Source: Branchiostoma floridae
Lineage: Eukaryota; Chordata; Leptocardii; Amphioxiformes; Branchiostomatidae
Length of the DNA: 64,000 bases
Assembly (NCBI RefSeq): GCF_000003815.2
Contig: NC_049988.1
Location: 12,615,969-12,679,968 of the forward strand
Direction: 5' to 3'
A program made the position numbers and the translations under genes. The notes below the pieces were generated by a model. It made no database searches. It was not told where the DNA came from and saw only the letters and a program-made list of their open reading frames with translations. Shown one piece after another: positions 11,878 to 24,900 of the stretch (its first letter is position 1; each line of letters begins with the position of its first letter).

Positions 11878-11915
11878 CAATTATGCAAATGAGGACCTCA
11901 TTTGCATGAATTATG
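11878..11915. repeat. Octamer palindrome ATTATGCAAATGAGG / CCTCATTTGCATGAAT
   Basis: A near-perfect inverted repeat with a one-base centre, formed by ATGCAAATGAGG and CCTCATTTGCAT. Similar single arms occur at many places in the window (near 230, 510, 16175, 16200, 23530, 25305, 30550), so it belongs to a dispersed family. Confidence 0.7.
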
Positions 11916-12519
11916 AGAAATGCATTGAATTCCTTCCTTCTTAGCATAGATTGGTTCGAATCCCGGGAGTCAGGATATTGTTTCTGTTTGTTTCTACTCC
12001 TCTCTTACAGTACGTCTGTTATTTGGATGGAGATGAATAACTAATATATAATTTATGCAAAAAGGAACGCATTTGTATGTTTAATGGCAAAGATAACTAA
12101 TAAACCAGTTGTAAAGGTTAAAATCATTTGGCAAAGATATAGGGTCGTGAAATTGTAGTTTTAAATAGTCTTACCCTCTGCTGTGTTACCCAACTAGCAA
12201 TCCCTTTTACGGTCGCTAGGGGGCATTAAAACGTCACTCAACAGCCAAAAGTGATTGACAGCGGCACTCAGCTCATCAGCATTGGTCATTCTGCCTAGAT
12301 TCCTACATCTCATAAGCTTTTGTATGCACTATCAAATGTAATGTTTGCAATGTATTGATTGTTGTATTTCTGGTTTATTACAGAGGCACCAATACAACGA
12401 ACTCAAATGGACACGAGAGAAATTGCTGATCTCAACTTAGCTCATTTTTTTCAGCACTAGTTCCTTAAACGCAACGCTACAAAGGCAACCACAAGAAAGT
12501 GCAACTGCTCGCTTTTTTA

Positions 12520-12612
12520 TTCTTTTAACATTTATTTAGCCTTGAGTAACGGTACATAATCCCTTTGGCCTAAGCCGGCTTTCAATGATTCTAGGTTTGA
12601 TCGGTTCCATTG
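12520..12612 (-). mobile_element. Reversed LINE 3' UTR relic
   Basis: TTTATTTAGCCTTGAGTAAC and CCTAAGCCGGCTTTCAATGA are the reverse complement of the 3' UTR found at about 2345-2425. Only the 3' end remains. Confidence 0.6.
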
Positions 12613-15424
12613 CACTTTTACACTTCAAATACTTGTAGGAACTTTACTTAACTCCTAATTCTCAATGCAACAAAGGCAACCATAAGAAACTGCTCTCCTG
12701 CTTCTTTACCATTGAAATGCTATTAAAGAGCTGAATCTCAAACTGTCCTTTTCGTGTCATATTTTATTCATGATTTATTAAGTATCCAGCATGAAACAAT
12801 CGATTAAATTTTGAAAGTCAGTATTAAAGTGCATTAAGGCAACTTAAACGAGTTTAAGTTCATAGGTCGATAGATCGATAGATTCAAAATATAGATACAT
12901 AACGTTAGATATTAGATAGATAGATAGACCGATATAGATAAGTAGATAGACATGGACATCAATGTCACTCAATAACAAGTACAGCTACTGTATTCCGGCT
13001 TAGACAAAGAGCATTTTCCTTAGCTTGGTGTTATAACTTATAAGCAGTCAGATGTCCTTGCGAATTCCGTGAAAAGTTAAAAAATATATTCTTTCAATTC
13101 ACCTTTGGTGTGTTGGCCATCGCTATTTGAAAATTATCATAACTGGGTTTGAAACATCTAGTATCTGTATAGTACATAAAAGAGGAGAAGCCATGCATGA
13201 GCAGGTACATGCTCTATTCTTGATTGAAAATGGTGTTTATACAATATAGCAAAATAGATTATGCAAAACGTAATGATTACCATCTGTGACTGACAGATAC
13301 TATATATTTCCTACTTCGTAATTTTTCAAACTATTCAAAAGCAAATGCAACAAAACACAGATACATACTTGTTTGTAATAAACAACTACGGTCAACTGTT
13401 TCGCTCATTACACCAACTTTGTGCATGTATTCAATATAAAAAATTCCTATGATTCAATATGCAGAAATTACAAGCAGATGCAGGATATTTCAATTTCCAT
13501 GGCCTACCATGTAATGCTAAGAAAAAGTTCTTAAGAAGAGTTAAAGTGTGCTAAAATGGGTTATTCCTTCATCCATTTTAAAGTGGACTATTCTTAAATA
13601 GCCTCGGTGTAAAGATTACCAACTGGGCACCCAACCAAATATGGTAAACCACTAACATTGAGACAAATTATACGAACAACAATAAAAGCCATTTGACTCT
13701 TCAAGGCAAGAATGAGCTATTCCAAGAGGAGCCCATGTAAAACTGTCTTATTTTGACGTCATTGATGATGCTATTGACAACAGAAGTTGCAACAGAAATA
13801 GTATTCTGTCATCTACATTTGCTGTTACATTCTTATGTCATTCCTTACAGTTTTCTGCAAATAACCTTTTTCAATGGTTACAGCTAAATGAATCAAATTA
13901 GTGACGTCACAATGACGCCATTTTAAATTTCTCATATGTTAATGCATCATATGACACATCATACCCTAATCATTTGGTGGTCATATATTAACCCGTTTAT
14001 GACTTACGGGATTTACAAAGGGAAGACTTCGGTATTTGAGCGCAGTTGCAGATGGCCACCTTCTAATAAAAATGATTAGATCCCTTTGGCAAAAAGTACC
14101 AGGAGTGATTTTTTCTTGGAATATGTTTGGTTTTGGAGGTGCATATTTCAGGTAAGGGTTTTCATTCTTTTTGTCTTGAAAAAAAAAAAACACAGCTTTT
14201 TTGCAATGTTTGTACTTGCAGTAGGCTCTAGAATTTAGGTGTTTTGATTCTGTTTACAGGCAGTGAAGAGAGGTGAAAAGGTCACCACTTCAATTTTTAT
14301 TGTTCCAATTACACTTAAGAAGCCAGACAACCATGCCAATGTGAGCTTTTCATGTTCTAAAACTCCTGTACGTGATTTTTTTACAACCTCTTTCTGCCAT
14401 GATTTCCATTGTTTAAGTATTGGCAGCCAAATACCGAAATTCACCCCCAAAGGACGGGCTTCCAAAGCTAGACAACCAACCCAACCCCCTCCCGTGGCGT
14501 AGATTGAACAAAAAGCTCGATCTGAATAGGGTTAATTGGTGAACTTCTCTTGCCTGTTCTATTTTATTTTGTCGAAGGAGCTTGACATATGAACCGTTTG
14601 ATTTTCTGACATTCAGTATCGTCCCACATAGGATCACTTTTATCACCTGCCCTGTACTGCACACAGTTCCTTACTTTGAAGAACCACCCTAAACCACCTG
14701 GCTCACCTGGGCGCCAAGCCTAACGGTACATGAAATGAAATACAAAACAATATGTGTCACGTAATATCAATTGAAATTCTATACTAATTATAGGCACCCT
14801 GTTAGTTGCATATACAACGCAAAAAATCATTCAAATAAGAGTATACGCTTTATAGATTTTTCGTGAAAAGCACGAATAGTATATAAAACGTCTGGCTTTA
14901 AAATATCTAGTTACTTTTCTAAATTCGTGTTCTGTAATACATATCGGTGTAGCATTATGCTCATTTTCAGCACAAAAAGTAATCCATCTACAAATTTACA
15001 GAAGTTCGCCAGTTAAACACTGTAAATGGATAAATTCCAAAAGCATTTAATCTGCTAACTCAAATTAAGGAAATTCACAACATGTGTTACAAATAATCTG
15101 ACCTAGATATGGAATGTTTTGTATTGTTATTTTTTACCCATATTCGTAATGGAGAGCAGTCCATGATAATATCTAAGTTGCCCAAGTACGACAAAGGATA
15201 TGCACTTTATTGAGCTTCTTCTGCATATATCGTATTACAGATATGTAGACATACGACATACATACAGGCTACGTCGAACCTGTGTGAATGTATGCCAATC
15301 TCTTATTTACATTCGAGGTGTCTTTAATAAATTAGGAATATAAATATTGAACTAGTTAAACTGTAACTTTCAACACGAAATTATCGACTGAACAGCTCCA
15401 GTCTTTATCAAGGATTAAACCATC

Positions 15425-15615
15425 CACTGCTATCGTGACGCCACGTTATACAAATAGAACACGTGACTCAGTAAGCAGTGAATCATAGGTTGCAGGAAGT
15501 CTATCACCGTCTTCACCGAAAATTTGAGTGAGGCCAATTTTTGTGTTGGAAATTACAGTTTAGCTAGCTCAATAATGACATCTACCAACACAGATGAGCT
15601 TTCAAGTTGAAATTG
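15425..15615. repeat. Dispersed repeat, copy A (copy B at 34390-34590)
   Basis: Shared tracts with copy B include CACGTTAT, ATAGAACACGTGAC, GAAAATTTG(A/G)GTGAG and CCAACACAG(A/G)TGA, in the same order and orientation. It lies directly downstream of the CTLD exon, where the missing half of the domain would be expected. Confidence 0.65.
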
Positions 15616-15630
15616 AGAATATAATCATAC

Positions 15631-15904
15631 CTGATAGTTCCTCAAACCAGACCCGTCCTCCCATTTCCATCGTACTCCCTGATGCAGTCTCTTCAAGCCT
15701 ATCCAGTGGTCTCGACTGTCCCCGACCGTGCTGACCAGGTTTCTCAGAGCGACGTCCAAGTCTTAGGCATGGCTAGGCTGGCTCCATCTTGCATGCAGGC
15801 TTTCTTGGCGTCAGCGTAAGACATTTCCTTCAAGGAGAGCCGAATGCAGGTCCCGAGGACTAGTTTATAGCTGTCTTTGCAGCCGTCGTTTTGCTGGGTT
15901 TTGA
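15631..15904 (-). pseudogene. CTLD exon, frameshifted (receptor exon 9 or a separate small lectin gene)
   Basis: The acceptor TTTCAACAG joins the trefoil exon in phase 1. The first frame reads GCKDSYKLVLGTCIRLSL, then ADAKKACMQDGASLAMPK, then TWTSL and a stop at 15744-15746. CTLD homology continues in another frame: DLDVALRNLVSTVG, DHWIGLKRLHQG, WKWEDGSGLRNYQ, ending at donor GTATGA. A small indel near 15762 explains this. The C-terminal half of the CTLD was not found down to 11709. A competing reading starts at ATG 15959 (see separate entry). Confidence 0.7.
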
Positions 15905-18900
15905 CTGTTGAAATGCATAAGATATATAACAATACTGTTTTAAGAGTCTCCATTGACATCCTCCATTAGAACAGAAACAGACTTAAATATCAACTAGAGT
16001 TCGGCGACTTTATACCTCTATGAAATATCTATAGCTTATGTAAATTATATGCAAATTACATCAATCTTGTGCATAGTGATGTTCATCATTGACTAACGTA
16101 CACATGTAGACGGTATGAAATTCCCATCATTAAAGTCCAGTCATGGAAAACAATAGAATTATATAATTTCCTCATTAACTATGCAAACGAAGCCCACATT
16201 TGCATAACATGTATATCATTATCAACAAATTTGCCTAAGCTGCCTGCAAGCCAAAAATTGCTGCGCCATACGACCGGACACATGCAGCAGCTTTGTATCA
16301 TGCAATTTGTACCACGTATGTCTAAAATACTGTATACACTCGTAATTAGGACTTCAGATAATGTAAATTGTACATCTGCTTTATATTTGCAAAGAAAAGC
16401 GGCATGCGAGCCAATTTGAGCTTTTATGAATAATTAATGACTTAAACGAACAAAACAAATAGATATCTATTTGTTTAAAGCAGTCGTATCTGCCCTTGAT
16501 CTGTCTGCGCCACAAGCACTTGGTAGTAACGTGTCTGACATCAAAATGTAAACAAAGTAAGTTGTGAAAAAGAATTCTCCAATATCCTATTTTCAACCTG
16601 ATTAGGTTATTTTCGGGGGCAATGGAAAAACCAATCATTGTGACCAACGCTGTCGATAGAGAAACACATTGCTAGTCCAGCTCCTTTGCCAGCTTTTGAT
16701 ACTATCTTATGCTACCGTAGGATCTGCTTGTAAATTAGAAAAAATAATACCCAATCCAATAGCAATTCGGAATATAAAAATCTTCCAGGCCTACTAAGTA
16801 CGACTGAGAACATGACCTACCTTTCTTGTTAAAGCACCAGTGGGATCCCCAAGTTGAACAATTAAAGCAGCATCCACGCTGATGACATTCATCTGGAGTT
16901 ATACCTCTCCATCCGCAATCCTCTCGCCTTGTGTGTTCGACATGGCATTCTTCAGATGGTATTTCTATAGTAAAGTATACACAGAGATAAAGTCATCTTG
17001 AAATTATTTGTCAATTTAAAACTTGTTTTGTTAAACCATAATCCGTCATTAATGTTTTCTAATACAGAGGGTCTAAGGCTATATTATTCCAGTTTGCCCT
17101 TCAACAAACACAAATAAAGGAAAATTTTCCAAACTATGTGACATTGTTGCCGACTACATTATCGGAGAAATCATCAAAGTTGGTGTCTCTAGCGTAAGCG
17201 GTGCTGGCATTATGCGACATGAAACTTGGCGCAGGCCTCCCCCCAACCCCCATCCCCGGTATGAATAGGGTTATCAACACCCAGTTCAACTAAAAAAGAC
17301 TATATTCTAATATTTTTTTTTATTCAATACCTATGCATATTGGTGAGCTTCCATTCCAAGTTCCGTCAGACAGACAGGTCAGTGAAGATGCGCCAACAAG
17401 ATTGTATCCTGGGTCACACGTGAAGTGGGTCACGTCTCCGTAAGAATTGGAACCACTCACAAAACCGTTGACAGGATTCGACAGCAACGGACACCGTGCA
17501 GCTGTATCAAAAACGAATTAATTTACAAGATACCATAAGCAGAATTACATAGATAACCCAGTTGTTTCCCAAGATCATATCCACTCTGTAGTAGATTTCA
17601 TCTATGTACATAAATCATTTCCACATAAACGTAATCCGATATATGTAAATTCCATACCTATGCATGTCGGTGACTTTCCATTCCAAGTTTCGTCAGACAG
17701 ACGGGTCAGTGAAGATGGGCCAATAAGACTGTATCCTTGGTCACACATGAAGTTGGCAACGTCTGTGTAAGAGTTAGAGCCCCTCACATAACCGTTGACA
17801 GGATTCGGCAGCAAGGGACACTGAACAGCTGTATCAAAAACGATTTAATTGGCAAGATACCATGAGCAGAAAGAAATAGGTAACCCAGTTGTTTCCCCAA
17901 GATCATAGTCACATTCACATAGCAAATTCATCTGTTAATATAGTTCATTTCAACATGAACGTATTCAAAAACATATAACTATATATTACAAATGCATGCT
18001 GGCTGGCTTTCATTCCAAGTTCCGTCGGAAAGACAGATCAGTGAAGAAGCGCCAACAAGATTGTATCTTGGGTCACACTTGAAGTTGACCATGCCTTTGT
18101 AAGATTTAAAGCCACTCAGAAAACAGTGGACGGGATGCGGCAGTAATGGACAATGAACAGCTGTATCGTGAACGGGTTAATTTTAAAGATATCATGAGCA
18201 GTTTCATACATCAATATGACCCTATAGTTTCAGTTGATCATGTTCTCTTTGTAATAAATCATTCATTTCTACATGAACGTATTTTTATATTTGTGAATAC
18301 ATTACAAATGCACGTTGCAGAGCTTCTATTATATGTTTTTTTTTTATACAGACAGGGCAGTGAAGATACGCCAATGAAATTATATCCTGGGTCACACATG
18401 AAGTTGGCTCCGTAAGAGTTAAAGCCACTCACAAAACAGTAGATGGGATGCTGCAGCAAAGAACAACTAAATTACAGCAAACACGGCGGTCGGTTGCTGG
18501 GGTATTCTTTCCCGTTGCTATGCGCGTTCGACAGAGTATCGGGTTACAGGAGGCCTACTCTTGGTTACCCGTAAAATATTTGAAAATAAATCAATCAATC
18601 AATCAATCAAATGGTTTATTCAGAATAAAAACAAGGCACTGGCAACCAGAGGTTGAATTACGGCCTTCCTGTACAGCACCTCTGTGCTACAAATACAATA
18701 AAATCATAAAAAAAAACAACGTTACATATATACAATAGATAATATACAGTTGCATTGTTAACATTAATTTCCATTATTTTTGTTCAGCAGGCATATCATA
18801 TATGGGATTGCACTTTTTTTATAGCGCTCAGTTCTGGGTTTGACAGTGTCTAGTTGGTTGCTGGCCCTTGTGGCTCTCCCAGTGATAGCCCCCCGGGTTT

Positions 18901-21900
18901 GTGGTAGCCAGTGACGGAAGTCCGGTGACTGGAGGAGTTTCTGGGCGAACTGCAGGCAGAGGTGGTCTCTCCTCTGATCTAGGGTAGACAAGTTCAGAAT
19001 CCGGCACGCCTCTGGGTATGAAGTGTAGGCAGAGCGGAGTATTATCCGACATGCGCGTTTCTGGATGAATTCGATCCTGCGTCGTTGTCTGGCAGTTAGT
19101 CCAGGATGCCAGACAGGCGCTGCGTACTCACAGCTTGGACGGACGAATGTTTTGTAGCAGGTAAGTATGTCATCCCTAGACAGATCGAACTGGTTGAGTT
19201 GTTTAAGCATGAATAGCTTTCGGTTGCCTTGTTTGACAATGTGGTCTACATGTACGTTCCAACCAAGGTCAGCCTGGATGAACAAGCCGAGGAGTTTAAC
19301 TATCTTGACCTCCTCTAACGGTTGGCCAGCAATAGACAGGGGTGGCAGTGGAAGGACTGTTCTCGTAAAGACCACGTGCATGGCTTTGCATTTTTTGGGG
19401 TGAAGTTTCATCTTTCTTGTGGATGCCCATTGGTCGAGGCTGTTGAGGTCCGTTTGAATTGTTGTAAACAAAATGTTTTGACAAGGAAAGTGTTTTCAAA
19501 ATAAGATTAAATTATTACTTTTACATACTTTGAATCTTGCCTAGGCAGGCAGGTAGGCAGGCAGGTTTTCTTTCGATGTTGCTTAGAAAGACGATCATTT
19601 CCTGTTTCAGGAAGGCCTTTAATTTGACCAAACTCTTGATAAGATGGGCCACATGTATCATCGAAAATTCTCGATTTTTATATTTTTCGTCATCTATGAG
19701 GAAAATAAAACTTTTTGCTTTTGGGATTTTTCAATTTTTGATTTTGAGCAAAGTTACAGTCGAAAATATACGTAGAAATTGCATTTTTCGCACTTAATTG
19801 CCAATAATTCAAAATCGAAGGCATTTTCTAAAAATCCCAAAAACAAAAATCTCGGGAAAACCATTGCGGTCATTTTGAGCCGTCAATGAGTTAATTTGGA
19901 CTCTTCTTGGTCGCGATCTTAAACGATGTTTGCACGCATGTCATGCCGCGCGATAGCGGGAAGATGTAATTGATACCGGTGTAAACAACACTTATAATAT
20001 TCAAGGTCACCAACACAAACGCCAGTAGCTTCGTTACATATTATAGGTCCCAAACAAAGTGATAGCATGGATGAACTGTCCAGAAAATTGTTTATATTGG
20101 TGTAAAACTATCGTATTGGGCTGATTCAAGGTAGTTTGGGAAAAAAGGCCAGACAGCATTGTTTGACCTGCAACGACCGCAGATGGATGACCCCAACTAG
20201 AACACGGGTTGGGTTCGAATTACGTCAGATGGAACATTTGGAACCAAGTTCGAATTCGGCCAGACATGGGAAGTTTTGAGCCCGTATTTGACCACCGTGA
20301 AAACATTAATATCCCTGCAAATTACCATAGTAAAAATAAAAGAGCAATGAAATGATTTATTTTACCATTGCATGCCGGTGACGTTCCATTCCAAGTTCCA
20401 TTAGATAGACAGGTCAGTGAGGATACACCAGCAAGGTTGTATCCTGGGTCACACGTGAATTTGATTACCACATCTTCGTGCGAGTCGCTGGCATCAATGA
20501 AGCCATTTATGGGAGGCTTCAGCAAGGGGCAATGGGTAGCTGTATAAAAATATTGAAAGGCTAATTAGCAGTAACTTTTAAGAATAGACTCAGTTTCGTG
20601 TTCGTATCTTGTTTGTTTTTTCAATAACCAAAAAGTACACAATGTACATAACAATTCTTTAATTAAAATGCCAAATGCTGATCACTACGCAAATATGTCA
20701 TCAACAGACCCATCTATAAACCAACAAAGTTACCGAAACAGATTAGCCAATTGTAATAGCTTTTATAATGTTTTCGCTGTCTACGTCGATTCTGTTTTAG
20801 AGAAAGGTAAATCCTGCTACCTTTATTAAGACGACTGTTATCACGTGGGGTACGTATTGGCAAAGCGGACAATGCTACTGGGGAATGTTTCCAGAAAACG
20901 TATCTTATGAAATTCCTTAAAGATTGGCTATGTTTTTTCTCATTGCCCTATTCATAGATCTGCCCCCCAAAAGATGATGCACAGGTATTGTCAAAGATAG
21001 ATTTTGATTATATACGACAATGGGTGATATACGACATAAAATGCAGCTTTTAGACAAATCAACCTACCCAACATGTTAGTTTTCTCAGTGAGGCGTTGTT
21101 CCATAGCAACAGTCATGTTTTGTCCAAGGTTCAAAGTATCCACCGTAGTTGACAGGTGAAATGTGTCCTAAAGAAGTAAAACCCAGAAAATGAATGTATC
21201 ATCAAACGAAAGCTCAAAGATCGCATATCTTTCTGAAAACCTATAGCTTAAGCATTATTACATGGTTGAAGCTGTGCTGCGACAAAAGTGCATATCATGT
21301 TATCAAATCAACTGTGAATTTGAACATTTGTTGAACAAAAAACAATAATGGTCTGCGTTGTGTGATTCATAAGTATCAGTCATTAATTCTAGACCAGTAA
21401 TTATTTATCAATAATTAATCAAACCTAAGAATTAGTATCTTTTTTATTATCCACAAGTATATGCTTCTTATAGATACAAAATCAACAAAAGAGGTTTTGT
21501 TGTCACGAATTTGAAACCCTGTGTAATTTTAGCGTGCACTATCCATTATGTTTATACGTACATCATTACCAACTTTACGGAGGTCATACAAAGATGGTTC
21601 TTTTTTGCCTCTTAATGTGAACAATCTTGACTGATTTATTTTTCTCAAGAAACTCAAAATGTTTGAAGAGAGGGACAAAGTGTGGCCATAAATGACCTTA
21701 TTTTGTTAAAGAAACATGCACTTTTACATTCTTCTTGAAGTGCGTGTAGTGAGAAAGATATAACTTTTTTTAAGAACATTTTGAAAGCCATGTATTGCCT
21801 TCCAAGTTGGAGGCGATTAGACAACAAAGTTACATGTTTTATTTTTTTGATACCATAAAATCTTATACCCTATTCTTAAGTACACTTGACTGGGAATATA

Positions 21901-24900
21901 TTAGCTTGTCTTGTTTTATGCCATTTTGATTGCAATTTATAGCGTTATGTGCTATCATAAGAAAAAAAAAACTTTGTCATTCAGAAAAAAATGTCAATTA
22001 TCTTTCAAACCATAAATATCCTTTGTGTTCAACCAAACCCGTATTTAAAATTTAATGAAACCCAATGCTGCATTTAGGTCACTTTAAACTAAAGAGATTT
22101 TGAATATAGAATCTACAATAGTGTAATTAAAATGTAAATAATAGAATACATTGTATATAATATCTAGATCGTAGTTTTAATGACTGTAAAAATTTCTTTT
22201 GTCTCAATTCAATTTAAGTATGGAACAATAATGTACTGCAGTGGTGTAATGTAGTTTCAGATAGTGAAATACAAATCCAATTCAAATCTATTGGAAAATG
22301 GTGTATACGTCTGCAATGCGTCTACTTATAAAGCAAAAAAAAAACAATACCGGTTTATTATCAAGGTAGTAACAAAATCAAGTAATCGGTTCTTGTTTAT
22401 TGATTATATAAATGTTTTTATGTTGTTTCCGTTTTGAATCACAAAATTGGTCTGCCACTTCCCGAATGTATTTTAATGTGCAATACGCCAAAGCTACATC
22501 TACATTTAATTAGTTAAAGAAAATACAATATGTGTTGGTCACGATTCAATCTAAAACGGCAAAGCTTTTTTGTCTGAAACACCTCACAATTGTATTATAT
22601 TCGCTGTTAAGAGCAGACGTACGGAAAAAAAACGGCGAGGGGACGAACAATAACAATAAACAAATAACTGTCATGTACAGTAGAAACCTAGAAGTAGTAA
22701 TTTGTCTATTCCCACCCTCTTGTACAAATCCACTCAATTCGAAAATTCAATAAAAATTACTTATTACTTGCTTACTACAGTAGTATAATTTCAGTTCCAT
22801 TTTGTTATTTGCACCTTTTTGTTTCATTCTACTTTTGCATCTTTTTATTTACTTAATCTATTAGTATATAAAATGTTGAGTTTACAAATTCATGCATTAA
22901 CAATCACCACAAGAAATTCAATTGAACAATCACATTACCTCTTCACCTTTGTATGTCCCTGTGTTGACAAACATCAGTAGGACAACTATCAGCGTGACCG
23001 CGGTCGCCACTACTGCCGAGGCGGCAACCATGCGGCAGATATGGCGGCCTAATGCCCCATCAGGTGGTGGTAGCGTCGTGTCTGTTAGAAAAAATTAATG
23101 TAGGTTTTACAAATTTTATCGCAACACCATCAAATCATCTGGTAAGGTAACGAAATCTTGATAAGAACGTGATAATTCTAACCTGAAGTGTCAAAACCAA
23201 ACTGAAAAGAAAGACAAACAAGCGTTCGCAGAACTCAACCTTCGTGAAATGGGTGAGGATGTGGTGGTTTGAGGGTGTTTTTATAGACATCTGGGGGGCT
23301 AGGCTAACAGTATATGATACGTCCGATTGGCAAAATTGTCCGGAATTCTACAGGATTTTTCCGCGCCTATGTAGTTGCATCATCCCGTTGGAGTGGAATA
23401 ATTTGGGTTCACAGATTGTCATGGTATTTGGAATGCAGATAGTTTTTGTTATGAACTGTGAGCGAGCGAACGAGTGAGATAGCTCTGGAGATGCCTTACA
23501 TAATCAAATTTTATCATACAAGTCAGGGGCTAATTTGCATAGATAATTAGGACAGTTTAAAAGCCTACTTCATATCATAATAGCAGATACTCAAACATAA
23601 GACACATGTAACTAACAAAGAGAGAAATATTAGCCTAACTGAGTATGTTCGATTGGGCCACAGCAAGTAAATTTTATGGATGACATCCGCGCGCGCATTA
23701 ATGTTCGCCTGATTTCAGGAAAAAAAAAACAAGAATTTTTTTTTCTGCAAGGACCGTCAACATGACGATAAAGTACCAAAATGAGCAAATATGTTTTGTT
23801 GTAGCCTAATGATTGTACTTGTACAAGTGACACTTGCGAGGTACCCAGGACTGTATTTGCAGAAATAAAACTTATTGGATATATGGAAGCTATGAGTGTG
23901 CTTACCAACTTTGTTGATGATGCCAGTCTACCACACTATATAGTGTCACTTTTACCACACCAGTACATGTCTTAAAAACAGGAATGAATGCCTTGTTGGC
24001 TCTGATGCCATGTTTTGTCCCTTTAATTCTTTTTACAACAGGGGTCACAACTTTATGGTGCCTATTTTTGAAAATGTAGCCATCTTGTTTGTTTCTACCT
24101 ATCTTGTTTTTTTTTTTCGTCCGATCGCACGTTTTTTGCAGTCTACAGAGGATGTCATCCATAAAATTTACGTGCTTTGGCCTTGGTAAAAATTTCCGGA
24201 ATTTACAACAAGTCTTACGCACGTGCGTAATTGCATCATTCCTTTGGAGGGTAATAACACGGGAAGGGTTGACGGATCGTCATGCTTTTTGATCTCTAGA
24301 TAACTTGGGGGATGCCTTCTATAATCAAGTATTTTATGCAAACCAGGGGCTATTTTGCACAATTAATCAATCCGCAGCATTTCATAACAGGACAGTCAAA
24401 CGTACATGTATTACATCTGTAACTGAAAAAAAGAGATATTTATAGATATATATATATATAGATATCAAATATGCAAATTGCTACCTAGCTCCGCAATGTA
24501 GTACGTTATATACTTCCAATGTGAATAATGGACTATCGAGATAAAACATGTCAATATTGACGACTTAATACATTGCATGGATGTTTCCACAAATTAATAT
24601 AGTTTTCTTGTACAACCCCTTTAAGTATAATATACAACTGCTGCAATACAGATAATTATTTTCGACTTGTTGCTTGCAACAATGATCATGTATTAAACAT
24701 TCTTTGTTTCACAATGCAGTCCACTATATTGTGTATCCCATATGTCTAATGTACAATCCATATAAACAATCTCATTAATGACTACAAGTTACTGTGAAAA
24801 ACAAACCCTGCTTTTTTCAACAATGTATTGTACCGGTAGTAACTGTTACATGTACAACCCTTTTAAAACTTATAATATATGCCCCTGTATACAATATCAT

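Larger units (their letters stand above)
11709..15630. other. Intergenic region between convergent genes
   Basis: No coding sequence was recognised, including none for the missing second half of the minus-strand CTLD. Contents: an octamer palindrome at about 11878-11915, a reversed LINE 3' UTR relic at about 12520-12610, a degenerate (GATA)n tract at about 12866-12950, and a dispersed repeat at about 15425-15610. Confidence 0.6.
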
